Assembly (NCBI RefSeq): GCF_900099835.1
Contig: NZ_FNKP01000003.1
Coordinates: 744,001 to 808,000, forward strand
Length of the DNA stretch: 64,000 nt
Reading direction: 5' to 3'
Source: Paraburkholderia fungorum
GTDB taxonomy: Bacteria; Pseudomonadota; Gammaproteobacteria; Burkholderiales; Burkholderiaceae
Shown here: one piece after another, positions 48,644 through 58,135 of the stretch
Position numbering within the stretch: the stretch's first letter is position 1
How the letters are laid out: each line of letters starts with the position of its first letter
Made by a program: the position numbers and the translations under genes
The notes under the pieces: model-generated
Told to the model about the DNA's origin: nothing
The model's input: only the letters and a program-made list of their open reading frames with translations
Databases searched by the model: none

Positions 48644-49761
48644 TGATTCTCATCCAGTGGCCGCACCGCCTGCCCTTCGGCGACGAACTGCGAGCCGCCC
48701 CCCACTACCTTGTCGCCGACATGCAGGTCGCCTGCCACGATGGCCGAGTTGTCGCGAATCTCGCGCAGATCGACCGGCACCGCGTGGACCTTGCTCGATC
48801 CGGGGTCGTAACGCCATATCCTGTGCTTGCCGTCGGGCGTGACGGAAAGCGCGGCGACCGGCACCGACAGGGCGAGGTTCGTCGTGGGCGCCTGGGTTGC
48901 GCCGATGCGCACGCGCATCGCCATGCCCGGCAGCAGCGAAAGCTGCGTGGGCTGTTTGACACTGAACAACAACCGGTAAGAACTCGAGATGGGCGAACTC
49001 TGTGTCGAATGCTCGCGATAAACCAGCGGGAACACGTTGTCGGGGCGGTCCGGCGTCCACGCTTCCGCGTGCAGGGTGTTATTGAGCGGCAAGCTTTCGG
49101 CGATACTTTGCGGCAGCTCCACGCCGATCTCGATTCGCTCCGCGTTCTCCAGGTTGAATACAGGTGCACCGGCCTGCACCATCTGCTGGGTTTCAATGGT
49201 GCGTCGTGCAATCCGCCCATCGAACGGCGCGATCAGGCGGGTATTGCGTAAATCGCGACGCGCCAGATCGCGCTGCACTCCGGCGACGTCCACCGCAGCC
49301 TTCAGCTGATCGAAGGCGCCGCCCGACAGGATGTTTTCGTTATGCAGTACGGCCTTGCGCTTGAGGTCGTCGGCGAGTTGCGTGTATTGCGCTTCGGCGC
49401 GGCGCACCACCAGTTCATAAGGCTCGGGATCGATTCGCGCGATCAGTTGACCTTTGCGCACGCGGCCGCCGTCGAGCACGGCAATCTGGACGACGCGCCC
49501 GGACACCTCGAAAGCCAGCGGCGAAATGCTGGTCTGCTCGACGCGGCCGGTGAACTCGCGCAACTCGTTGGCCCCTTCCTGCGTGACAGGCACCAACTGC
49601 ACCATACGCGGCCCGGTATCGGTTGCGACTTCCTGTTGTCGCCCGCATGCACTCAATGCGGCGAGTGCCAGAACGATGACTATTCGCGACCGGCGTACCG
49701 GCCGCTCTACCTCGTGCAGCACACAGGACCGCACTGCGGGGCGGCTTTCGTGAGCGGTCAT
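48640..49761 (-). CDS. RND periplasmic adaptor (membrane-fusion) lipoprotein
   Basis: 373 residues with a lipobox (LALAALSAC). The HlyD-type barrel-sandwich pattern is clear: FEVSGRVVQIAVLDGGRVRKGQLIARIDP near residue 80, the alpha-hairpin with YELVVRRAEAQYTQLADDLKRK, and TRLIAPFDGRIARRTIETQQMVQAG returning to the lipoyl domain. It links the RND pump and the outer-membrane channel. First gene of the operon, overlapping the pump gene in ATGA. A small possible open frame lies 115 bases upstream on the same strand. Confidence 0.92.
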   Translation of the reverse strand: MTAHESRPAVRSCVLHEVERPVRRSRIVIVLALAALSACGRQQEVATDTGPRMVQLVPVTQEGANELREFTGRVEQTSISPLAFEVSGRVVQIAVLDGGRVRKGQLIARIDPEPYELVVRRAEAQYTQLADDLKRKAVLHNENILSGGAFDQLKAAVDVAGVQRDLARRDLRNTRLIAPFDGRIARRTIETQQMVQAGAPVFNLENAERIEIGVELPQSIAESLPLNNTLHAEAWTPDRPDNVFPLVYREHSTQSSPISSSYRLLFSVKQPTQLSLLPGMAMRVRIGATQAPTTNLALSVPVAALSVTPDGKHRIWRYDPGSSKVHAVPVDLREIRDNSAIVAGDLHVGDKVVGGGSQFVAEGQAVRPLDENQ

Positions 49762-49875
49762 TCAGGCCTCTCGTATGGTTAACCCACTACGCTTATGAGC
49801 GATATGACGAAACCTGCCGACCTTTTGCGACGATCTAAAACCGTGCATTTCAGGTAGGCGACACAAAGTGAAGGT

Positions 49876-50019
49876 TCAGCCGCAATGAGAGTGTCCGGCG
49901 TGGCGACAGTCGACACTCGCGATGGTCGCGGCATCGACCTCCTCCTTGCTTGGCGAGATGTGCGAGTGTGTTGTGTTCGGGCTATCGAGGGCTGCTTTAC
50001 CCTGCTTGATATCGTTCAT
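49876..50019 (-). CDS. possible small Cys/His-tailed peptide
   Basis: A 47-codon frame from ATG 50019 (GAGGTG about 8 bases upstream). The peptide starts MNDIKQGKAALDSPN and ends DCRHAGHSHCG, with two Cys and three His in the last ten residues, a metal-chelating or modified-peptide-like tail. It lies 115 bases upstream of the RND adaptor on the same strand and could be a leader or small protein of that operon. No radical SAM, MNIO or other peptide-modifying gene is near. A longer reading from an ATG at 50112 is also possible. No family recognised; the frame could be chance. Confidence 0.3.
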   Translation of the reverse strand: MNDIKQGKAALDSPNTTHSHISPSKEEVDAATIASVDCRHAGHSHCG

Positions 50020-51277
50020 GTCCGCACCTCGGATTGAAAATTTAATCCTGCCCGTCGCGACAACGAAAATGATGGCCGGACCGCCGACCATGCGACCGCG
50101 AGGGTGAGCCATTTGGGGTGGAAGACAATGACCAGAACCTGAGTGTTCCAGTCGATGCGCCAGCCTGCCCCGTAGCACCGGCGAAAGATAAACGAAGGTA
50201 ACTGGCCAACGAAATCTCTTGCGAATTGTCTGCGCATAACGCGGGACACCCGTTCATGATTTTCAGGCTACCTGACAAAGTATTTAAGTTCCCAAACAAT
50301 TCATTGTCAAGCGCTTAACTACAAGTGCGGAACCGAGCGAAGTATGGCGTTGCCAATCCCGGCACTGATCCAATTGCTCCGCTTCGCTAACGGTAAGCAC
50401 ATCATGCATTTTCTGCGAGCGAATCCTGAATGTTTGCGCGTGGCACGTACAAACAATGTCATGAGCACGTCATTGCCCTCACCCATATTGCACGATTGCC
50501 TGCGCTGTGCTCGGGGCACCGTACGTTCTGGCGATCATGCAGCGCACCCGCTACGATGCATGATGGCCGATCGATACTAAGTCCGTCAATTGCTTGATTG
50601 CCTTATGCAAATAATTAGCGCGCGGCGCGACATTTGACAAATTGAGGCCGGAAATTCACACGCTCATTTTCTATCATGATCAGGATACCGATCTTCAGTC
50701 TCCGATCATGTCAAAAGAAAATAGCTGAATGGACGGACTGTAAGGGGACATCAAGGCGGGTTGTTTTCAGCTTCATATCATGACTGCAGACGTCGATGTG
50801 CCGTTTTTTCGGTCGTGTGAAAATGTTAATTCTCGCCATCTATGTACAAGCGAAGACCGTGATATCGATCAGGCATCCCCAGCTTCATCAACTTCATGGT
50901 TCATGCGTGAGCGCTTCGCCAACTGCGTTTCTCGCGCGAGAGTAACAACGCGCAAAGCGCTCTGCGATGAAGCAGATATAGTTTCCCCTGCTGAGGTCGC
51001 ATAGGGCGAATAGACTGCTGTCACCGTGGTGGTCTTTCTGGTCGACCGGAGGTTGGGTCAGTGAAGCCACATTGCAGCGTATCCTCCAATTTCCTATGTC
51101 TGCGCACATGGGTAGCGCGGCTCAACTGACTCGCGCAAGCGGTCCCGTCAACCACGCAGATGAGGTAATCGCCCCAATGCTTCGACGCAATCGTTCGAGA
51201 AGTCGGTGTGCTGCGCAGCTATCATCAACGCGAATCGTTTGTATAGTTAAACGGATCGGCAATCTGGAGATACCCAG
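50020..51277. other. gene-free region
   Basis: About 1.26 kb between the RND operon and the lipase-like gene. Short frames on both strands overlap each other and none has conserved content that I can recognise. The base composition is lower in GC than the flanks. No repeat or hairpin stands out. It presumably contains promoters for both neighbours. Confidence 0.5.
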
Positions 51278-53344
51278 GTGCATGGCGTGGGCGAATTGAC
51301 AATGGCGCGCACTCGGTCACTGCGTATGCCGTGGCGCCTTACGTTCGCCCTACTGGTCGCCAGCCTCCTCTCCGGGTGCGCGATGGTGACCGTCAGCTCG
51401 CTCGGCCCCCAGCAATACATCGCCATGCGACGCGGCGATATTCTTTCCACGGGTCGGTTGAGCGCGGCGACTCGCGACACGTTGCGCATCGCGGCGCTCG
51501 ATGAAGGCGCATGTCAACAAAACCCGCAAGCGTGCATCGATTCGATCGCGACCGTTCCGGGTATCAATATCGACCAGCGTCTTGCCAGCCTGGCCGAGCT
51601 TTCGCTTCAGATGGCGATGGCTCAAACGCCGGCCAACAACGCGTCCTGGAGTGACGCCCAATTCGATCTCTGGCTGAGAACGGTCAGATACGCTTATGCC
51701 TATCTCTTCTACGGGCAGCGCACGGCGGGTGAACGTGCGTTCGAAGATCGGCAGACGCAGGTGCGTGACTATTACAACTACGCGGCGCAGGAACTCGCGA
51801 CTGCCCTATTCCGCCGAGGCGCGGTCGGCACCGACGCGGACAATCGGGACCCCGCCAAGCAGGTGATAGGAAACTGGACAATTCACATCGACTTAAGCCG
51901 GTTTCGATTGCCTGAAGGTGTGCGCGAACCACGCGAAGTTATACCGGCATCAAGGCTTTCTTTTGCAGGACTGCGCAGTATTTATCGCCGCGACGGTTTG
52001 GGCGCGGAGCTGGTCGCGGTGATGAACACTCCCTCGCCAGCCGAACGCGCCGAACCGGGTCATGCCGACGACGCGGCCAGCGCGACCGAAGCCGCAGAGG
52101 ATTCCACGAGCGGCACGACAACTACCGGGACATCGGGACGTCCCACGTCGGCCCCGGTCTTTCGTGAAATGCCATCGCCGAACGTCACCGCGCTGTTTCT
52201 GTTCAACGTCGAGACGCTGGAAGAATTGCGCGACACACGTGATGTGATTCTGGCGGTCTACGACCCCTATCGCGAAGCAAGTGTTCAGCGGCATGACCAG
52301 ACCGTGCCGCTAGCGGCCAACTTTAGTGCGGGTTACGGGATCTGGCTCGCGCGCTCGGGTTTTGCCGGACAGTCGTTACGCACGCTGTTTGGCCGCGCAC
52401 GCGGCATTGATACTCCGCGCATTTATATGATGCAGCCATTCGATCCCGATCGACGCATCATTCTGATGCTGCACGGGCTGGCGAGCAGTCCCGAGGCGTG
52501 GGTCAATGTCGCGAACGACATTCAAGGCGACGATGTGCTTCGTCAGCATTTTCAGGTGTGGCAGGTTTATTACCCGACCAACGTGCCGATTCTCGTTAGT
52601 CTCGCGCGAATTCGCAGAGCCGCGCGGCAGACCTTGCAACACTTCGACCCGGACGGCACGTCGACGGCATCGCACGGCATGGTGTTGATCGGACACAGCA
52701 TGGGCGGCGTTATCGCGAGGCTGTTGGTTTCGACATCCGATGAAGAACTATGGACCACGTTCCAGGACAAGTATTTACCCGAGGGCGCCGAGTTAGACCG
52801 CGAGGATGAACGGCTGAACCGGCTGCTACGCTTTTCGCCGATGCCGCAGGTCGAGCGGGCGATTTTCATTGCCGCGCCTCACCGCGGCACGCCGTTCGCG
52901 AGCAATCGCATCGCTCGCTGGGCGGCGAACCTGGTGCGCCTGCCGCTTGCGCTGCTGCACGAATTCGAAGAAGTGATGCAGAGCGCGACCAACATTGAAA
53001 GCGGGGACAAGGAGCGGCAGACGTTCCATGTGCCTAACAGTATCGAGCAGTTGCGTGAGAGCGATCCGCTGATTCAGGCGACTGCGCAGTTGCCGATCAG
53101 CCCCGAAGTCTGCTTCCACTCGATTATCGCGAGGCGTAGGGAAACGGGCCCGCTTGAAGATTCCGACGATGGTGTGGTGCCGTATCGGAGCGCGCATCTC
53201 GCCGACGCACGATCTGAAATGGTGATCGTCTCGGGACATAGCGTGCAGGAGACGCCGCAGGCCATCCGGGAAATTCGGCGGATTTTGCATGAGGATATTG
53301 CGGAAGTGGCGAAGGAAGATGGGGCGGTGGGGTGTGGGCGGTGA
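51278..53344 (+). CDS. alpha/beta-hydrolase (lipase-like) lipoprotein
   Basis: 688 residues from ATG 51278, or 680 from ATG 51302. The lipobox is in LLVASLLSGC. The C-terminal half has the alpha/beta-hydrolase fold: HGLASSPEAWVN near residue 400 (oxyanion region), GHSMGG with the nucleophile Ser near residue 475, and a His near residue 660 (VSGHSVQE). The Asp of DSDDGVVPY can complete the triad. The N-terminal half (residues 30-300) is a helical domain without known family, with a Thr/Ser-rich linker near 270. It is larger than simple lipases and may act on envelope lipids or polymers. It is the last gene before the gene-poor region. Confidence 0.8.
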   Translation: MHGVGELTMARTRSLRMPWRLTFALLVASLLSGCAMVTVSSLGPQQYIAMRRGDILSTGRLSAATRDTLRIAALDEGACQQNPQACIDSIATVPGINIDQRLASLAELSLQMAMAQTPANNASWSDAQFDLWLRTVRYAYAYLFYGQRTAGERAFEDRQTQVRDYYNYAAQELATALFRRGAVGTDADNRDPAKQVIGNWTIHIDLSRFRLPEGVREPREVIPASRLSFAGLRSIYRRDGLGAELVAVMNTPSPAERAEPGHADDAASATEAAEDSTSGTTTTGTSGRPTSAPVFREMPSPNVTALFLFNVETLEELRDTRDVILAVYDPYREASVQRHDQTVPLAANFSAGYGIWLARSGFAGQSLRTLFGRARGIDTPRIYMMQPFDPDRRIILMLHGLASSPEAWVNVANDIQGDDVLRQHFQVWQVYYPTNVPILVSLARIRRAARQTLQHFDPDGTSTASHGMVLIGHSMGGVIARLLVSTSDEELWTTFQDKYLPEGAELDREDERLNRLLRFSPMPQVERAIFIAAPHRGTPFASNRIARWAANLVRLPLALLHEFEEVMQSATNIESGDKERQTFHVPNSIEQLRESDPLIQATAQLPISPEVCFHSIIARRRETGPLEDSDDGVVPYRSAHLADARSEMVIVSGHSVQETPQAIREIRRILHEDIAEVAKEDGAVGCGR

Positions 53345-56300
53345 GTGCAGTGGGGTTGCGTGCTCGGGTTGGTGGCCTGGTGATTGCGAGGGGCAGTTTT
53401 TGGGGAGACCTGGGATTCGGCCGGTTTGTGGTTTGCGTGGGCGTGACTGCTAACTGAGGTTATCGCTGTCTTTGTCCATGAAGGAGGCACCATGGCATTT
53501 GCAAAGTCCGAGCGTGCCTGATAAACATGTGGGCCGATAATTCGCTCACGGATGAAGGTGCGGGTTGCCTCATTGGCAATGCCTTCAGGCTCTCATTCTG
53601 TCGACGCGCGTCTTTGACGAAACATCTTATGGAAGATGTCCAATTGATTAGGATTGCAGTTCATATCGTCGACTGAGAAGCCGAGCGAACGCTTTATCGG
53701 GGGAAGTCTGATTGAGGGGAATCGGGCGGACGTGTGGAGCCAGATGAATTACGGGGATGGCTGTGGCTGACCTGGTCGTTGCGACCGCGCCTGGGTTCGG
53801 CCATGCGCCGTTGTCTGGCAGATCAGCATAGTCAATGAATCGAACGCGGAATTGGCTTCCCGCGAATTGGCAAGCACACCTAGATCGTCTTCGTGACCGA
53901 CTCCGCCGCTCGCTTCTGACTCCGGTTCGGTTCGGTTCGGTGAGACGTGGCCTATAAGTTATCACGCCCTTAAGGGCCGCTCCGCGCCGGTCGCGCTCTC
54001 AGCGAGTTGCTGGTGGGCGAGCGTCCGCAAACGCAGAACGGTGCGCTGGAAATCTTTGCAGACCGGCAATGACCGTTGGTGCGGCGAGTAGCTGAACCTA
54101 AGTAGCGCGAGGGTCTGCGGCGTGCGTGCCAATGATTGCGAATTTCTACTTGCACTAGCGTATGTTGGTCCGCGTCTGCGCCACCCGGCGTGTCCCAGGT
54201 TGCGAAGATGCGCGTTATATCGCGACGCGGGGCGGGATTTCCTTTGCAGATCTTTCGATTCCGTTGCGCAGGTGTTTGCCAACTATGTGGTCGCCCGGAA
54301 TATGAAATTGATCGGCAAGTGCGATTCGGCGTGGATGCTCTGTCGCGTGGACGGCGCGGTCAAAGTTGACTGCCTCAGTGAGGCTTTGAAACTGGCGGCA
54401 CGGCAGTGCGAATGAGTCGGCTTCCGCCGGTTCTAGTTATGGCTAACCTCTTACGCAGAGCACTGTCGAGTCGTGAATGATGGCACTCACGGTTGTCGCC
54501 GAAGCGAGCCAAAGGCGCTGACGATGCTAATAAAAGTTGGCATCTTTCAAAAGCCACTTCTTGCGATAAAAACTCCTTTACCCCCCCCCACTACACATTA
54601 CGTAGCAAATAATACAAATCGCCAAGCATGATCCTAGTTCTGATTGGAAAAGAACGGATTTCAAGGAAACAAGCTGACGCGGGTTATCAAAGCATCTATT
54701 TTCGTGAAACATATGCTCTAAACTTAAAGAAAAACCATATTAAACAATAAGTTATTTTGGCAAACAAATATTCACTAATGTTTCACAGAATCAAAGACGA
54801 ACGAAGTAGCCCGCGAGACGATATTTGTCGTAGACGCTGATCGGATTGCTCCACATTTGGGAGTCGGGTCCGTCAAGCTTCGCTCTGCAGGAGGTTCCGA
54901 TACTCATAACAACAGGTTTCGTACTGATTGCGAACCGATAAAGATTCGATTCCTGAAGCGATTCGATATGTCCCTATATTTTTATGGTACGAGAGTTTTT
55001 GTTTCAGACAGTTGGGCGACTGTTTGTGATTCCGTGCGCGGCGTTGGCGTATCTCGTATGGTTGATTGAAATAGCCGTGTCGAGCTAACTGCAAGTGCCG
55101 TCTGAATCACTCGCTCCAACGTGATCAAGCGAATCGCTTACGTCTGAGCAAGACAATTAGCATCGCCGCGGCATTGGTAATTTGTGTCGTTGTCCAGCTT
55201 AGGCCGGTACTCTCCCCTAGCTGCTCCCCAGGCATGGCCGCTAGCGGCCTCGCTTGACAACAAGGCGTTTAGTTAAAGCGAGCAACCGATCTGGACCCCG
55301 TATGTCTCCAGCTTAAGAGCAGACCATTAAAGGCATAGGCCAGCTCGTCTGAATGCGTACAGGTAAGCTGTTCGTACACGAGAGAGATATGCAAACTCGA
55401 TCGGCGTCTAAGCAATTCTTCCGAACTACTGCCTCGCGCGCATTAGAAGTAGAAAGCGCTATGACTGCAGGGAGTTGTTGACACTCTACTCCGGTTAGAA
55501 GGGTCCGAGTTTCCTGGCGGTTACAAACGCTAAAGGAAGGGCGAGGTTGCGGCCGTGGTAGGGCGTGGACAAATGAGGATTGCGGGCATTCGACAATGGG
55601 CCGATGACCTGCTTTGACCACCGTCGACTCGATCACGCGTCGCTTCGCTGATGCGATATACACGTCGATTTTAGGTGAGATCTCAAGAAACCCAACGCGA
55701 TGCGAGAAATATGCCTCGCGGTGACGCGACTACTTCGGTTCGCTGCGAGGGCGGAGCAAAATCTTTGGCGCATCGGGTTCACATAGACGGCGACAGCAGC
55801 AGCCACAAAAAAGGAGCGATGGCGATTTCACCGCTAAGCTGCTCCTATGAGCCGCTCTCCATGACAAAGTTGAAAACTGAGGTTTTTCACTAAAACCGGT
55901 ACTTCATCGGGCATCGAGTCCAGCGGTATCCGGCTTTCGATTGCAGGTCGGTTTGTCTGCCTACCGCTCGGCTATTCCCGAATGAAGATTTATCAACAGC
56001 GGATATAGCTCTGTCGCTACCCTCGCGAATAAGCAAGCCGAGAGGCAATTCAGCATTTTACAAGCCGACGACAACTGCGATGGGCTACTAGCCACATCCC
56101 CTAACAATGAAAATATGCCGCGGCAGACGTTATGCATTGCTCGGTGGACACCACTATTGGCGGTACTCAAGCAGATAGGGGAGTTTCTGTCTGAGAGGCC
56201 CCGTCGCCTTCCTCCAATAGTCAGCGTGATCCTGGCCTAATAGGTCATGTGATCGCCGTCCGGTTGTACTGGGGCGTATTGGGATGAAAACACGATAGCG

Positions 56301-57029
56301 ATCACGCTAAAAAACGTATGGCCGCTAAATTGGCATCTTTTTTAACCGTAACGCGGCTAGCTTCGCCGCCTCTGTAAAGCAGCACGTGCAGACGCCCTCT
56401 GAGGGTAATGCAGATAATTCAAATTAGGTCTCAGATTACATGGCCCCGAACGAAAGCCCATCGTCACCAAGATGTCACCTGTGCGCTTTTTACTCATTGG
56501 TCAAACTCCACGGACGATGCTAACGGCCCTTCCTAGGCTGGAGATAGCTTCGATTGCCCCGGTTCAAGGTTCGACGTGAATGACAAATTAGGGTGCAGGA
56601 GGGATGCGACCTAGTAGCTGTACGGCAGCTATATCAATGCCCGAGCCGATTTAAAGGCAATCCAAATGACGGCGCGAAAGCAACTGCAACCGTTAGACAA
56701 AAGTTCGCCGGATGACTTAGCGGCGACACTGGCACCCTCCGCGGATGGAGTGCAGGCGTATAGTTGACGCTCAAAATCACAATTGAGAATACAAACCGGT
56801 GTTCTCACGTGAAACTTAAGTATTCATCCCCTTGCCTCTACTGACCCGGTCCTGTCAGAGGCTCTACTTTTGCGTGAGCGACGCCCTACGATTTTAAAGA
56901 CCAGGCAAAATATTGAGCCGTTTTAATTTTTGAGTGACGCAAGTACGTGTTGCACCTATTTCGATTACCTCAATGGTCGCCGTCTGCCTTATCTACCTTA
57001 GTTAGCCGACGGATGAAAACGTTGTTAAG
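53345..57029. other. gene-poor, lower-GC region beside the replication locus
   Basis: About 3.7 kb with no gene I can support. Short frames are scattered on both strands, none with a family match, and from about 54.5 kb the composition is visibly lower in GC than the rest. A short frame near 53493 (ATGGCATTTGC...) has an excellent ribosome-binding site (GAAGGAGG) but stops after nine codons and may be the head of a decayed gene. A C run follows 54575. It separates the chromosomal-type genes from parB and could be an old insertion or a non-coding part of the replicon origin. Confidence 0.55.
53923..53941. repeat. short CGGTT tandem repeat
   Basis: CGGTT repeated three times, followed by CGGT. 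A minor microsatellite inside the gene-poor stretch, of no evident function. Confidence 0.6.
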
Positions 57030-57082
57030 GTGTCTAGACTCTAGACACTCACCCCATACAGGTGTCTAGACTCTAGACACCT
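57030..57082. promoter_or_regulatory. paired long palindromes, candidate parS centromere
   Basis: Two copies of the 19-base palindrome GTGTCTAGACTCTAGACAC lie at 57030-57048 and 57062-57080, 32 bases centre to centre (about three helical turns). The second extends to a perfect 23-base palindrome at 57060-57082. They lie just beyond the terminator of parB. ParB proteins bind inverted repeats of this size, so these are the best parS candidates in the locus. Binding is inferred from position and symmetry. Confidence 0.65.
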
Positions 57083-57111
57083 CGTCAGCAAAGCAAATCT
57101 CCCCGCAGAGC

Positions 57112-57138
57112 GAAAAATAAAGCCCGCATTATGCGGGC
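57112..57138 (-). terminator. terminator of parAB
   Basis: GCCCGCA (57122-57128) and TGCGGGC (57132-57138) form a stem with a 3-base loop. On the minus strand it is followed by TTTATTTTT (57113-57121). It lies 23 bases after the parB stop and separates parB from the palindromes. Confidence 0.85.
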
Positions 57139-57160
57139 CGTATTTTTGAATTCAGTTCTA

Positions 57161-58135
57161 TCAGCTTGTTTTTGGCTGTGTCTGAAACATTTCGCCGATG
57201 AGTTGCCGTATCTGCACCTCTTGCGCCTCGGTCAGCACACCCGCTTTAATCTTAATGGTGAAGTTGCTAACGTCTTTGGTGATGCTTCCGGCCTGCTCTC
57301 GTCCCGAGAAAAATTTATCGATGCTACGTCCAGTGGTCGCCTCTGACGAGGTCTTTCGCGTCGCCAGCGCGGCAATAGCAGCGGCTGCCTTGCCTTGGTC
57401 CATTTCCCCTCTCGCTACAAGCGGCCAAATCTCCGTGGCGGCTTTGACGCCATCTTCACCATGCTTTTTGATACTGGCGGCGATAGCTTGTGCCGCTGTT
57501 CCCCCAAGTAAGCGAGGCTGAATGTCGAGGTCTTTTTTTACAAAATCAGGCAAATTTTCAAACGCTAGAAATTGATAGAGACCCGCGCGCGACAAACCCA
57601 TCGCCTCTGCCAATCGCTTACGGTTAGGAAACTCTGATTCCGATCGTCGAATGGCAACACCGATTTCGTAATCAGCCAAATCGTCCCGACTAATATTCTC
57701 AACCATCGCAAGCACGGCCATGTCTGAATCAGTACATTCCGCGACGACGGCTTTGATTGCATCAATACCCAACATCTTGTGGGCACGCCAACGGCGTTCG
57801 CCAGCAACAATCTGATAGTCATCCCCGGTACGACGGACGACGATAGGCTGCATCAAACCCACCTCGCGGATGGATTCCGCGAGTTCTGTCAGCTTGGCTT
57901 CGTTGAACACGCGTCGAGGTTGCCAAGGATTCGGCAAGATTCCACCCACCTGCAACAGCGACGCTACGCCTGTTGACTCCAACTCCTGTACGCGAAGTTG
58001 CGCGACGGCCAAAGCACCGGCGAGGCCTGGCGCAGTCTGCGTACGATTGCTACGCTTAACTTCCTCTTCATTGATAGACGAAGTCTTACGGATGCCAGAC
58101 GTCTTTGCCAGCAGTTGTTCTCGCATATTGCTCAT
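57161..58135 (-). CDS. parB: ParB-family partition protein
   Basis: 324 residues from ATG 58135, overlapping the parA stop (ATGA). The N-terminal ParB/CTPase motifs are present: NPWQPRRVFNEAKLTELAESI, then VAGERRWRAHKMLG, with VENISRDDLADYEIG. The central helix-turn-helix (KRLAEAMGLSRAGLYQFLAF) reads parS. The C-terminal part is mostly helical with an EVQIRQLIGEMF end for dimerisation. ParB spreads around parS and stimulates ParA to separate daughter replicons. It is more like plasmid/secondary-chromosome ParB than the main-chromosome form. Both genes are transcribed away from repA, and the paired palindromes lie just past its 3' end. Confidence 0.92.
   Translation of the reverse strand: MSNMREQLLAKTSGIRKTSSINEEEVKRSNRTQTAPGLAGALAVAQLRVQELESTGVASLLQVGGILPNPWQPRRVFNEAKLTELAESIREVGLMQPIVVRRTGDDYQIVAGERRWRAHKMLGIDAIKAVVAECTDSDMAVLAMVENISRDDLADYEIGVAIRRSESEFPNRKRLAEAMGLSRAGLYQFLAFENLPDFVKKDLDIQPRLLGGTAAQAIAASIKKHGEDGVKAATEIWPLVARGEMDQGKAAAAIAALATRKTSSEATTGRSIDKFFSGREQAGSITKDVSNFTIKIKAGVLTEAQEVQIRQLIGEMFQTQPKTS

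Noticed and set aside
50016..50299. Overlapping minus-strand frames upstream of the small Cys/His peptide
   Set aside because: Several competing frames of similar length, none with conserved content.
53493..53522. Nine-codon frame with an excellent ribosome-binding site
   Set aside because: Too short to be a gene; kept only as a hint of decay in the gene-poor block.
54122..54415. A 97-codon plus-strand frame in the gene-poor block
   Set aside because: Overlaps another similar frame, has no ribosome-binding site and no family pattern.
55236..55249. Perfect 14-base palindrome GGCCGCTAGCGGCC
   Set aside because: A few such 14-base palindromes are expected by chance in 64 kb, and it has no partner copy.
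56802..56815. TTCTCACGTGAAAC, 12 of 14 bases of the main-chromosome parS consensus
   Set aside because: Single copy with two mismatches, one in a conserved arm; the better parS candidates are the palindromes at 57030-57082.
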